Assembly (NCBI GenBank): GCA_024637055.1
Contig: JAGXFZ010000083.1
Span: forward strand, 1-42,087
From: Gracilibacter sp.
GTDB lineage: Bacteria > Bacillota > Desulfitobacteriia > Desulfitobacteriales > Syntrophobotulaceae
Reading direction: 5' to 3'
Length of the DNA: 42,087 nucleotides
Shown here: in pieces, positions 1 to 7,795 of the stretch
How the letters are laid out: every line of letters begins with the position of its first letter
Position numbering within the stretch: the stretch's first letter is position 1
Notes under the pieces: generated by a model
What the model was told of the DNA's origin: nothing
Databases searched by the model: none
The model's input: only the letters and a program-made list of their open reading frames with translations
Made by a program: the position numbers and the translations under genes

Positions 1-140
1 ACCGGCTGACTCATAACTGTGAAATCTTCAATATGACTGGCGAAAGTTATAGACTTAAACATAGAAATACAATTCTTAAAGGTTAGAAAAACAGGTAAAA
101 TTATTTGCCAAAATTCAGCCAAAAGTACTTGCCGTTTACA
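1..140 (+). mobile_element. Right end of an IS21-family insertion sequence (partial)
   Basis: The window opens inside the end of an IS21-type element. Bases 3-86 encode the C-terminus of an IstB-like helper ATPase. The AT-rich tail that follows carries repeated TTGCCAAAA/CAGCCAAAA-like words and ends near 134-140 with GTTTACA, the inverse of the TGTAAAC tip expected for this family. The exact end at 140 is inferred, since the left end and any target duplication lie outside the window. Nothing else is seen between 141 and the promoter of the next gene. Confidence 0.6.
3..86 (+). CDS. istB: IstB-like ATP-binding protein, C-terminal 27 residues only
   Basis: Reading from base 3, an open frame gives RLTHNCEIFNMTGESYRLKH and a few more residues before the TAG at 84-86. 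The pattern 'RLTH-x-C-x-I-(hydrophobic)-x-M-x-GESYRLK' is the usual C-terminus of IstB, the AAA+ helper of IS21 transposases. It acts with the IstA transposase in target DNA selection. The gene is cut by the window edge, so whether the full copy is intact cannot be judged. The call rests on a short but characteristic tail. Confidence 0.65.
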   Translation, partial: RLTHNCEIFNMTGESYRLKHRNTILKG

Positions 141-288
141 ACATTTTAAGTATTAATTTATAGCTAGAATAACTCCCCTCTCTATAACGAATATCCTTTT
201 TATCTTCAAAACACTTCAAGTATTTGCGGTGTTTTCTTATTAATATGGTATTATTCTTCTTATTTCCTTTAATACTTACTATCTTTAG

Positions 289-296
289 TATATAAT
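289..296 (+). promoter_or_regulatory. Probable -10 element upstream of the ferritin-like gene
   Basis: A perfect TATAAT lies at 291-296, about 50 bases before the start codon. The -35 region at the usual spacing (near 268-273, TTTAAT) is poor, so this is only a candidate sigma-A promoter. Confidence 0.35.
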
Positions 297-346
297 TGTA
301 GTAATATCAAAATAGAATTAATTCCAAAAGAAAGGGGCGGTATTAT

Positions 347-883
347 ATGACTAAGGAGCTAGATGCCATTAGGCAAGCAATACTTAATGAAGATGAAGGT
401 GCAGCTTTCTATTCAATCGCTGCTGAAAAAACAAGTGATGAAACTTTAAAAGAGGCTTACTCCCACTTAAAGGATGAGGAATTACAACACGGTAAATGGT
501 TACGCTCTCTTTATGAGCGTTTATTACTAAAGGAAGCTTCAGCAAATTCTGAATGGGCTACTCTTGAAGAAATACTATTTAATAAAAATGCAGAAATGAG
601 AAAACAAGGTAAATCTCCTGGTTTATTCGCTCAGGCAGATTCAAAGTTTGAAATTGCCATCACTGATATGGCTGTCTTCGCAGCTGGCGCCCTTATGGAG
701 CAAGCTTCCATCGACTTTTATCAGAAGGCTTCTGCTGAAACTAAGTCTGAAGATGCAAAAAAACTTTATGATGTTCTGGTAGGATGGGAAAATGTTCATC
801 TAAATGAACTAAACGCCATTCATGATGACCTGATGAAGATTTGGTTGGACAAGTATGAATTCACCTATTCGCCTAAACTGTAA
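347..883 (+). CDS. Ferritin-like / rubrerythrin-family diiron protein
   Basis: This 178-residue protein has the two-helix-pair arrangement of the ferritin-like superfamily. Likely metal ligands are E15/E17 followed by an E-x-x-H pair (E45-L-Q-H48), then E117 followed by a second E-x-x-H (E148-N-V-H151). There is no C-terminal rubredoxin domain with CxxC pairs, so it is not a classical rubrerythrin. The family protects anaerobes against peroxide or handles iron; the substrate here is not known. The start has a strong Shine-Dalgarno sequence (AAAGGGG) 8-10 bases upstream. It is a single-gene unit followed by a clear terminator and lies just after an IS21 end. Confidence 0.75.
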   Translation: MTKELDAIRQAILNEDEGAAFYSIAAEKTSDETLKEAYSHLKDEELQHGKWLRSLYERLLLKEASANSEWATLEEILFNKNAEMRKQGKSPGLFAQADSKFEIAITDMAVFAAGALMEQASIDFYQKASAETKSEDAKKLYDVLVGWENVHLNELNAIHDDLMKIWLDKYEFTYSPKL

Positions 884-934
884 GATAATAAAAACTTCAC
901 CTACCCAACTGGTATTTTGAAGATATCTCCTCAC

Positions 935-977
935 CCCTAAACTATCTAACACAATTGATGCGTTTAGGGTTTTTTTT
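935..977 (+). terminator. Rho-independent terminator of the ferritin-like gene
   Basis: An 8-bp stem, CCCTAAAC (935-942) and GTTTAGGG (962-969), is followed by eight T residues. It serves the plus-strand gene ending at 883. Confidence 0.85.
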
Positions 978-988
978 AGTTTCTTAGT

Positions 989-1639
989 CTAATAAGCATT
1001 ACTTTTTACGTCTTCATAAAAGTTGGCTATAGTTGCATTATAATAAGGCAGCACATAGAGAAACCCTAAACCAAATGTCAAAATACCTAGTAAAAACCAA
1101 CCAATAAAGCTTAGCCAAAGGAAGAATAATCTTGTCTTATGTCCAGACATCATTTTTTTGCTCAAATCTATAGCTTCTAAAGGTTTAAGGCCAGGGTTAT
1201 CATTCATTATGTAATAGGCCATAGAATATCTTAAAATAGCTATAATTCCTGGAATAATGAGGAGCAAAAACCAAAGAAAGATAAAAATTATAATGAAGAT
1301 GTTCAGGATAAAGTTTTTCACAAAATATTTAAACCCGCTAAATAGATCAATGAAGGCAGCTTCTTGATTTCTCGATAATTTTAAGAAGTAAGCTGCTAAG
1401 CCAAAGTTTATTGGCCCACCAATAATGAATGCTATCAAAGAAGACGAAGAGTTCGAGTCAGTAACCACAGTTTTTATATACTCTCCGTTACGCCATACGT
1501 ATTCAATAGTTTCTTTTCCAGTATTTCCAGTAAGCGCATCGGTTAGTAACCATGCAAGAACAGAAACAATAATTGCTGTGAGCCATTTTCCATTTAAATT
1601 CTCCTTAGCTAAAGCTTTTAGTTCCACATTGCTTTTCAT
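989..1639 (-). CDS. DUF975 family integral membrane protein
   Basis: This 216-residue protein starts with the typical 'NVELKALAKENLNGKW' segment of the DUF975 family. About five hydrophobic helices follow, including strongly hydrophobic runs near residues 110-135 and 175-200. The family is common in Firmicutes, and its biochemical function is unknown. An extracytoplasmic insertion with several Ser and Thr residues sits near positions 38-67. The ATG start has a good ribosome site (GGAGG, 7 bases upstream). It ends just beyond the terminator of the convergent ferritin-like gene and has no operon partner. Confidence 0.8.
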   Translation of the reverse strand: MKSNVELKALAKENLNGKWLTAIIVSVLAWLLTDALTGNTGKETIEYVWRNGEYIKTVVTDSNSSSSLIAFIIGGPINFGLAAYFLKLSRNQEAAFIDLFSGFKYFVKNFILNIFIIIFIFLWFLLLIIPGIIAILRYSMAYYIMNDNPGLKPLEAIDLSKKMMSGHKTRLFFLWLSFIGWFLLGILTFGLGFLYVLPYYNATIANFYEDVKSNAY

Positions 1640-2011
1640 ATTACGTCCTCCATTTTTTAACTCACTAATAATGTAGCCCTAATAAGGGCTTGCTAGCCAA
1701 ACCCTTATCTTCTTTCTAACTGATCAATATTCCTCTTCAACAATATAGCGGTGATCTACCCGCCCCCCGCACAGACTCCCAGCGTACGGATTATAATTCT
1801 CATATCCCTTTCTAAATCAATACTATCATTGTAGCATGATTATTCCTGCACACTACAGCACTATAAAAAGAACATCGCTTCTAAAACTCTCCAATACCAA
1901 GTTATTTATTTGCACTATATTTCACATATTCGTACATCATCGGGTCTAACCTCCAATATTATTTCGCATTTTCATTGTAACGGGAGAGCTTCTTGCAATT
2001 TAGATTTGAAG
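1640..2011. other. Intergenic stretch with a GC-rich patch; no gene seen
   Basis: No convincing gene is present. Bases 1758-1790 are strikingly GC-rich (a run of CCCGCCCCCCGC next to the CGTACGG word) compared with the AT-rich surroundings. This may be debris from a mobile element, but it is too short to identify. Confidence 0.35.
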
Positions 2012-2182
2012 TCACCAAAAACTTAATTGTTTATTGCTTATAAACTTGTGATACTTATTTAGAAGAAAATCCAGTTGTTGACTCATATCAACGACCTCAG
2101 GGTCTACAAGGCTTCTCTTAGCGCCTAATTTATTTAGCTTCTTCCGTAATCTTTCAATTCTATTGAGAAGCTTAAATTCCAT
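2012..2182 (-). CDS. Spo0E-like aspartyl-phosphate phosphatase (56 aa)
   Basis: This small gene encodes 56 residues beginning MEFKLLNRIERLRKKLNKLG and ending ...NKQLSFW. The Spo0E family signature S-x-x-L-D-x-x-L-N-x-Y is present as SQQLDFLLNKY (residues 34-44), after a basic amphipathic helix. Members fold as a two-helix hairpin and dephosphorylate Spo0A~P, delaying sporulation; spo0A itself lies in this window at 34256-35053. The start is well supported by AAGGAGG about 7 bases upstream. It stands alone between divergent neighbours, with a possible -10 (TATAAT on the minus strand) near 2234-2239. Confidence 0.85.
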   Translation of the reverse strand: MEFKLLNRIERLRKKLNKLGAKRSLVDPEVVDMSQQLDFLLNKYHKFISNKQLSFW

Positions 2183-2349
2183 TTAAGTTCCTCCTTTTTC
2201 AACATCTTTCCTTATAATTTTATTATCAATTCATTATATCAGCAAGAATTTATTTTCCATTATCTAGGGTTATTTTGTCAAACTATAGCGTATTCTCTCA
2301 TTAATATCAAAAACTGCATGTCTGATTCGGAAATTAGCTAGAATATATA

Positions 2350-2386
2350 GATTGGATTGTATCTATGCCAACGATACAATCCAATC
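2350..2386. repeat. Perfect 14-bp inverted repeat (hairpin) before the nagA remnant
   Basis: GATTGGATTGTATC (2350-2363) pairs perfectly with GATACAATCCAATC (2373-2386) across a 9-base loop. No T-run follows on the plus strand, so it is not a standard terminator. It ends 14 bases before the truncated nagA sequence. It could be an operator, an RNA hairpin or a scar at a deletion joint. Confidence 0.6.
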
Positions 2387-2399
2387 CCCACTTATCAAT

Positions 2400-2516
2400 A
2401 TGGATAAATCTAAAGGAAGCATAAAAATAGGTAAAGATGCAGATTTGATTATTTTCGATAATGAATTAAAAATAAACTTGTCCATATCTGGAGGGGAGAT
2501 AATTTATGAAATGTAA
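2400..2516 (+). pseudogene. nagA: nagA remnant: C-terminal 38 codons of N-acetylglucosamine-6-phosphate deacetylase
   Basis: The frame 2400-2516 reads MDKSKGSIKIGKDADLIIFD and continues to ...GGEIIYEM. 'KGSIKIGKDADLIIFD' is the conserved strand near the C-terminus of NagA and other amidohydrolases. Full NagA is about 380 residues, so roughly 90 percent is missing, including all metal-binding and catalytic residues. No NagA-like frame is visible further upstream. The remnant ends directly before nagB, as in an ordinary nagAB operon, so a deletion removed most of nagA. It may still matter by providing the GGAGGGGAG region before nagB. Confidence 0.75.
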
Positions 2517-2531
2517 ACAGGCGTGCTTACT

Positions 2532-3257
2532 ATGAGAATTATACGAGCAGATAATTATGAAGAAATGAGTAAAAAAGCAGCAGATATAGTAAAAAGCCAG
2601 GTTATTTTAAAGCCTGACTGCGTATTAGGTCTAGCTACAGGCGATACCCCGCTTGGTATGTACAGTGAACTTATAAATATGTATGAAAATAAAGAAGTGG
2701 ATTTTTCGGATGTTACTATTTTTAATTTAGATGAATATTGCAAACTTAACAGAGAAAATGCACAAAGTTATTTCTATTACATGAATCACAATTTTTTCAA
2801 ATACATAAATGTTAAAAAGAAAAATACACATATTCCAAATGGTAATGCAAAAGACATTGATGAGGAATGTAGAGACTACGAACGACAGATTAAAAATAAG
2901 GGCGGCATTGATCTTCAGGTTTTAGGAATAGGAGCTAACGGACATATAGGATTTAATGAGCCGGCTATCAATTTTGAAGCAGAAACTCATCTGGTTAAGC
3001 TGGATGAAATGACGATAGAAGCTAATTCCAGATTTTTTAATTCTATAGCTGAAGTCCCTACTTCAGCTATAAGTATGGGAATCAAAACCATAATGCAATC
3101 AAGGATGCTAATACTATTGGCGAATGGAGAGGCCAAGGTTGATGCTATATTTAAAACTGCGAAAGGCAAAATAAACCCTAAAGTACCGGCTTCAATTATA
3201 CAGCTTCATCCTAATGCCACTATAATCGTTGAAAAATATGCCGCAAAACTGTTATAA
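2532..3257 (+). CDS. nagB: Glucosamine-6-phosphate deaminase
   Basis: NagB converts glucosamine-6-phosphate to fructose-6-phosphate and ammonia in the cytoplasm. The 241-residue protein, counted from the ATG at 2532, has the family motifs: 'GLATGDTP' phosphate-binding loop near residues 33-40, catalytic D67 in 'FNLDEY', and 'GANGHIGFNEP' with H138 and E143. Asn in place of the E. coli Asp before GH is normal in Firmicutes. A GTG at 2523 would add three residues, but family members start MRII. The ribosome site is weak; translation may be coupled to the nagA remnant that ends 15 bases upstream. With nagA truncated, the deacetylase step must be supplied elsewhere or is lost. Confidence 0.92.
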   Translation: MRIIRADNYEEMSKKAADIVKSQVILKPDCVLGLATGDTPLGMYSELINMYENKEVDFSDVTIFNLDEYCKLNRENAQSYFYYMNHNFFKYINVKKKNTHIPNGNAKDIDEECRDYERQIKNKGGIDLQVLGIGANGHIGFNEPAINFEAETHLVKLDEMTIEANSRFFNSIAEVPTSAISMGIKTIMQSRMLILLANGEAKVDAIFKTAKGKINPKVPASIIQLHPNATIIVEKYAAKLL

Positions 3258-3446
3258 CCAGCTATATACTCCCCTACCTCATTGAATCACTCATTTTATG
3301 ACCTCAAATGATGAATCGTACACCACCAAGATCAGCTAGGGTGTAATCAAATAGTTCATTATTAGTCTTACTAGACTCATAAAGGGTTTATTTGGCAAGT
3401 AAAATTCTCTCTCTATCACCACGACTATCTTGACGTGTGACATTCT

Positions 3447-3980
3447 TTACTTCAACTTGTTCCCATATGAATTCAGCGAAACCCTATCATATTTGAGTTT
3501 CTCATCAGTATGAGGTGGTTTCTTTTCTTCAGGATAGCCAAGTCCAATTATACATTCAACTTGGAGTTCCTCAGGAATACTGAGGAGTTTTTTTAGATAT
3601 TCATCTGATGATGTATTCTCATCATGTGTTCTGTTTCGTATTTGTACCCAACATGAACCAAGCCCTAAAGATTCGACAAGGAGTTGAGTAAACGTAGCAG
3701 CAATCACTGTATCCTCAACCCAAACATCTGACAAGCTACTATCACCGATAAATACAATAGCTAAAGGTGCATTCTTGAGAAAAGAAGACCCGTGATTCCT
3801 GGAGACTGAAAGTTTTTCCAGTAATTCCTTATTATCAACAACAATAAACCTTTGAGCATCTAGACTTCTTGATGAGGGTGCTAGCAGGACACCTTTAACT
3901 AACTGATCTACCTTTTCTTGTTCTACAGGGATATCATTAAACCTACGAATACTGCGTCTTTTATATAAGAGTTCAAGCAT
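3447..3980 (-). CDS. Nitroreductase family FMN-dependent oxidoreductase
   Basis: This 177-residue protein has the N-terminal 'KRRSIRRFND' FMN-binding motif of the nitroreductase superfamily, a central 'APSSRSLDAQRF' segment and 'LGLGSCWVQIRNR' near residue 105. The protein is FMN-dependent and uses NAD(P)H, but the physiological substrate cannot be read from sequence. It is the last gene of the minus-strand run beginning at hypC. Its Shine-Dalgarno sequence (GGAGG) overlaps the end of the upstream aminotransferase gene, which ends 3 bases away, so the two are co-transcribed. No terminator with a T-run is obvious downstream. Confidence 0.85.
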   Translation of the reverse strand: MLELLYKRRSIRRFNDIPVEQEKVDQLVKGVLLAPSSRSLDAQRFIVVDNKELLEKLSVSRNHGSSFLKNAPLAIVFIGDSSLSDVWVEDTVIAATFTQLLVESLGLGSCWVQIRNRTHDENTSSDEYLKKLLSIPEELQVECIIGLGYPEEKKPPHTDEKLKYDRVSLNSYGNKLK

Positions 3981-3983
3981 TTT

Positions 3984-4841
3984 TTACCTCCTTATTTCTC
4001 GGTTTACTTCTTGGATGAACAAATCATATAGTTTCTTGGTTATCGGTCCACATAGTCCATTTCCAATTTTAGTGCCGTCAATATCAGATACAGCTAATAC
4101 CTCTGCGCCAGTATTGGTTATGAAGACTTCATCTGCCTCTTTTAATTGTTCGGTAGTAAAATAATCTTCTTTATAGTTAAAACCATTTTGTTGGATTATT
4201 TTGCACAGTACCAATCGTGTAATTCCCGAAAGAATTCTTCCGTCCGTAGGACGGGTTACGATGGTATCTTTAAAAACTGCATAGACATTGCTACTGGCAC
4301 CTTCGGTAACAATCCCGTCTTTATCAGCTAGGATTGCTTCAAATGCATCGTTTTCCTCTGCTATCTGCTTCGCCAAAATATTTGGCAATAAATTAAGTGA
4401 TTTAATATGGGGATGGGCCCAGCGATCATCCTTTACGATCACTGTTTTAACTCCATTCTGTCTAAAAGAATCATCAATTGGAGGTAAATATGCCACGAAC
4501 ATGGATAGCGTAGGTTTGGCCTTTGGCAACGATGGATTATTTCTAGGTCCTACACCTCTGGTAATCTGCAGGTAGACTAAAGCATCTTGATATTCGGATT
4601 TGGCTACGAGATCATTAATAATCTCTATTGTTTCTTTTCTGCTTAGTTCTGGCTTTATTCTAATTTCTTTCATGCTTCGTTCAAAGCGATCCATATGTTC
4701 TTCGACGGAAAAAGGCTGGCCGTTGTATACCTTTAGCGCCTCATAAACTCCGTAACCGAAAAGATACCCATGATCCATAAATGGTACTTTGGCATCGTAT
4801 AAATCGGTGATTTCTCCATTAACCCAAGCTAATTCCGGCAT
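3984..4841 (-). CDS. Class IV PLP aminotransferase (D-amino-acid or branched-chain type)
   Basis: This is a fold-type IV pyridoxal-phosphate aminotransferase. The Schiff-base lysine lies in 'IKSLNLLPN', and the cofactor-binding region 'GIVTEGASSNVY' and 'ILSGITR' follow in order. 'IKSLNLL...LAKQ...EAIL' resembles D-amino-acid transaminase, which supplies D-Glu/D-Ala for peptidoglycan, but branched-chain transaminases share much of it, so specificity is not settled. The ATG at 4841 is preferred over the GTG at 4850 because GAGAG lies 8 bases before the ATG. It sits between an LTA-synthase-like gene and a nitroreductase. Confidence 0.85.
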   Translation of the reverse strand: MPELAWVNGEITDLYDAKVPFMDHGYLFGYGVYEALKVYNGQPFSVEEHMDRFERSMKEIRIKPELSRKETIEIINDLVAKSEYQDALVYLQITRGVGPRNNPSLPKAKPTLSMFVAYLPPIDDSFRQNGVKTVIVKDDRWAHPHIKSLNLLPNILAKQIAEENDAFEAILADKDGIVTEGASSNVYAVFKDTIVTRPTDGRILSGITRLVLCKIIQQNGFNYKEDYFTTEQLKEADEVFITNTGAEVLAVSDIDGTKIGNGLCGPITKKLYDLFIQEVNREIRR

Positions 4842-4889
4842 AATTATCACTCTCTTTTCATTTTTTTCTTCTTACTATTTAAGTTAAAT

Positions 4890-6797
4890 TTATTGAATAT
4901 ATTTCAGATAATACTTTTCTCCGAAGAGAATATCGTATTGCAATAATCGGTAATCATTCTTAGTTTTTTGTAGATGCATTGGCAATTGACCATAAATATT
5001 TTTACTGTTATCAATACTAACAGTTTTGTCATATACAGGCAAATGTCTAGATACATGTTTGGTAAATCTGAATAAGTGATTGGAATCTTGGTCTGTGATA
5101 TCTATAAGGTAAGAACCAAGGTATGAGGCACTAATAGGAGAAATCTCATCACTTAATTTGCTAAAGTCACTATCATAATTAGTCCATATCACGAAAGGAA
5201 CCGACTTCATTCTAATCGTTTCTTCCGTAGACCACCCGTTTTCGCTTCCTTGAATGAAGCCTGTCTCCTGATAAACAAGGTATTCTTTACCTAGATAAGG
5301 TAAATGGTCTCCTAGGAATACTACAACAGTAGGCTTATCAGATTTTGTAAGATGATCGATTAACAATTCCAGAGATTTATCTGCATCTCTCAGACCTTCA
5401 GCATATACTTCAAGCATCGATAATCCTTCAGAATCTATATCTCCAGTCACATCAATACTGGTATTATCATAACGGTCATTCGGATATGGGCCGTGATTCT
5501 GCATTGTTACAGCAAAAATTAACTGGGATTGGTCCGTACTATCCATTTGTTCGATAATCTTCTGGCTTACTTCAAGATCGCCGATATATTCACCTCGTAT
5601 TTCAGCCTGAGCAAAATCATCTAGGTGAATGAAACTGTCGAACCCAAGTAAGGAATAAACCACTTCCCTTTCGTAAAACCAACTATGATAAGGATGGATA
5701 GCAGTTGTTAAATAATTGTTATCCTTAAATATTCTAGGTAAGGAAGGGATAGATTCTTCAACGTATTGTTGATAGGCGATCGATCCTATGGGTAAAAAAG
5801 CCGTACTTAATCCGGTGAGAATTTCAAATTCAACATTGGCTGTACTACCCCCAAATACAGGTGATATCATGGTTCCTACAACGTTTTTATTGCGTAACTC
5901 TCTAAAAAACGGTATTGGATCTTGGGAATAAGAAACATTAGGAAGTACTGTAGGATCCCAGAATGCTTCATCCATAATGATAATAACATTGGGATTATTA
6001 TTACTTATCTCATTACTTAAATAACTAGGGCTTGCTTCCTCAGTTAAATTATATTCTTGAAAGATTCTTTTAATCTCATCTTCTGTATAGTTATGAGGCG
6101 CTGTTATTATACCAGTCTCGATATTCATAATAAAACCTAGAAGGAGTCCATTCTGCAAGCTATTCTCACTCTGAACCCAATAAATATGCTCGATATCCAT
6201 TTTCTTAAAGGCAGTGTTGATAGGTGTATGGCGATAAAAAATAAAACAAGCCATTATTAATACAACTATTAGGAATACAATAATTCTATTCCAATTAGTT
6301 AGTTTATAACTTGGTAGTACGAATCTTGTTCCAAAAATAAAAACTATATTTAATAAAACTATGAGGATTAAAGCAATGACTATCTCTCCTGCGATCTTAG
6401 GCAGGAGATTAATTGCTTGGTCCACACGGAGCAGGTCCCAGGGTAAAAGCGGATATCCTAAGAACTGTTCTTTCACCATATTGGTTAGAGTGAATATTAT
6501 TAAAATTGATGTGGAAGATATGACTCCCCAACGCAGAGATCCCAAAAGGGCAATGAAAAAAAAACAAAACAAAGCTACCAGAAAGTAATTAATCAAAAAC
6601 ACATAAAAATAGTCACCTAACCAGATAAATGTTTGAAAAATACTTTCCCTTTGGATAACCTCCAGAATTAATAACTGTATAAAAATGATTAAGGGTAATA
6701 GAATTAGCAGATTACCCTTATTAACTTTATGTCCATTCCGATTATGCGCAAAAAAGTCTTTAGCAGATCCTCGGAAGGCCTTCACCATAGAGAACAT
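4890..6797 (-). CDS. LTA synthase-like membrane sulfatase-fold phosphoglycerol transferase
   Basis: This 635-residue protein has five N-terminal membrane helices (about residues 30-190) and an extracellular sulfatase-fold domain. The catalytic pattern of LtaS-type enzymes is present: metal ligand E near 277 in 'IIMDEAFWDPT', the nucleophile Thr near 319 in 'GGSTANVEFEILTG', 'HPYHSWFYERE' near 370, and 'FLGDHLPYLG' (Asp-His) near 497. Such enzymes polymerise glycerol phosphate from phosphatidylglycerol onto lipoteichoic acid or related glycans. The gene start overlaps the end of hypE by 38 bases, so translation is likely coupled. A TTG at 6800 precedes the chosen ATG. Confidence 0.88.
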   Translation of the reverse strand: MFSMVKAFRGSAKDFFAHNRNGHKVNKGNLLILLPLIIFIQLLILEVIQRESIFQTFIWLGDYFYVFLINYFLVALFCFFFIALLGSLRWGVISSTSILIIFTLTNMVKEQFLGYPLLPWDLLRVDQAINLLPKIAGEIVIALILIVLLNIVFIFGTRFVLPSYKLTNWNRIIVFLIVVLIMACFIFYRHTPINTAFKKMDIEHIYWVQSENSLQNGLLLGFIMNIETGIITAPHNYTEDEIKRIFQEYNLTEEASPSYLSNEISNNNPNVIIIMDEAFWDPTVLPNVSYSQDPIPFFRELRNKNVVGTMISPVFGGSTANVEFEILTGLSTAFLPIGSIAYQQYVEESIPSLPRIFKDNNYLTTAIHPYHSWFYEREVVYSLLGFDSFIHLDDFAQAEIRGEYIGDLEVSQKIIEQMDSTDQSQLIFAVTMQNHGPYPNDRYDNTSIDVTGDIDSEGLSMLEVYAEGLRDADKSLELLIDHLTKSDKPTVVVFLGDHLPYLGKEYLVYQETGFIQGSENGWSTEETIRMKSVPFVIWTNYDSDFSKLSDEISPISASYLGSYLIDITDQDSNHLFRFTKHVSRHLPVYDKTVSIDNSKNIYGQLPMHLQKTKNDYRLLQYDILFGEKYYLKYIQ

Positions 6798-7749
6798 CAA
6801 TTATTCTTCTTCCTCCAAGTCTAGTTTTAACCGTAACAATATATTTACTAAGGTCAGTAATTCTACCAATGATTCGCGAATTAGTCCCCAAGGGATTTTT
6901 CTTCAGTCTGGTAAGGATTTCTTCTTCATGTTCCTCAGCCACAACACATAAAAATTTTCCCTCGTTGGCCATATATAGCGGATCAAGTCCTAGTATATTA
7001 CAAAAAGAATCTACTTCAGGGTCGACTGGAATACTACTTTCTTCAATTTCTATAGTTGTACCTGAAACTTCAGCAATCTCGTTGAGAACTGTGGCAAGCC
7101 CTCCTCTTGTGATATCCCTCATTACTTTGATGCCTAGATTATCTTTTAGTAGATCTTTGACCATAAAACCAAGGTTAGCACAGTCACTTCTTATCGAATT
7201 GGCGATTTCCATCCTTTGTGACATGATAGAAGCTTGATGGTTCCCTAAGCAGCCACTGACTATAATGGCATCACCTTTGGATATGGACTCGATACCAAGA
7301 GGAGTTTGGGCCTTTTTAAAACCAAGGCCTGCTGTATTGATATATAAGCCACCGTCTCCTTGTACTACCTTTGTATCGCCGGCAACAATTTGGACTTCGG
7401 CTTCCTTGGCAGTATCAGCAAATGATTTAACAACTCTCTCTAGAAGTTCTAGTTTTAATCCTTCTTCTAGAATGAAGCCGACTGTTAAGTATTGAGGCTC
7501 TGCACCTCCCATCCAGAGGTCATTAACCGTTCCACAAATAGCTAGCTTGCCGATATCTCCCCCAGGGAATTCTAGAGGTGTAATTACAAACGAATCCGTA
7601 GTTAAGGCCAAAGGGTATTCGGAACTAGGTAATATAGCCGAGTCTTCCATCTTATCGAGGTATTGATTGGCTAAGTATTTTTGGAATAGTTCCTTTATTA
7701 GTTGCTTAGTAGCGTTTCCCCCACTACCGTGCGCCATAACAATTTTCAA
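6760..7749 (-). CDS. hypE: Hydrogenase maturation protein HypE (carbamoyl dehydratase)
   Basis: HypE turns the S-carbamoyl group delivered by HypF into thiocyanate, the source of the CN ligands of the [NiFe] active site. Visible features are the N-terminal 'AHGSGG' motif, the PurM-like ATP-binding segments ('GGLATVLNEIA', 'VAGDTKVV') and the conserved C-terminal 'PRIC', whose last Cys carries the modification. The start is uncertain: a TTG at 7749 gives MKIVMAHGSGG and has AGGTGG just before it, while an ATG at 7767 would add six residues but lacks a ribosome site. It follows hypD, and no hypF is in the window. Confidence 0.95.
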   Translation of the reverse strand: MKIVMAHGSGGNATKQLIKELFQKYLANQYLDKMEDSAILPSSEYPLALTTDSFVITPLEFPGGDIGKLAICGTVNDLWMGGAEPQYLTVGFILEEGLKLELLERVVKSFADTAKEAEVQIVAGDTKVVQGDGGLYINTAGLGFKKAQTPLGIESISKGDAIIVSGCLGNHQASIMSQRMEIANSIRSDCANLGFMVKDLLKDNLGIKVMRDITRGGLATVLNEIAEVSGTTIEIEESSIPVDPEVDSFCNILGLDPLYMANEGKFLCVVAEEHEEEILTRLKKNPLGTNSRIIGRITDLSKYIVTVKTRLGGRRIIDVLYGEGLPRIC

Positions 7750-7795
7750 TTTACCACCTACTAACATCAAAATACTTGATTACGACATCGTGTTT

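Noticed and set aside
3258-3446. A minus-strand open stretch after the nitroreductase reading ...QVEVKNVTRQDSRGDRERIL...
   Set aside because: It overlaps the nitroreductase end in another frame, has no start or ribosome site, and no family is recognised. It is treated as non-coding.
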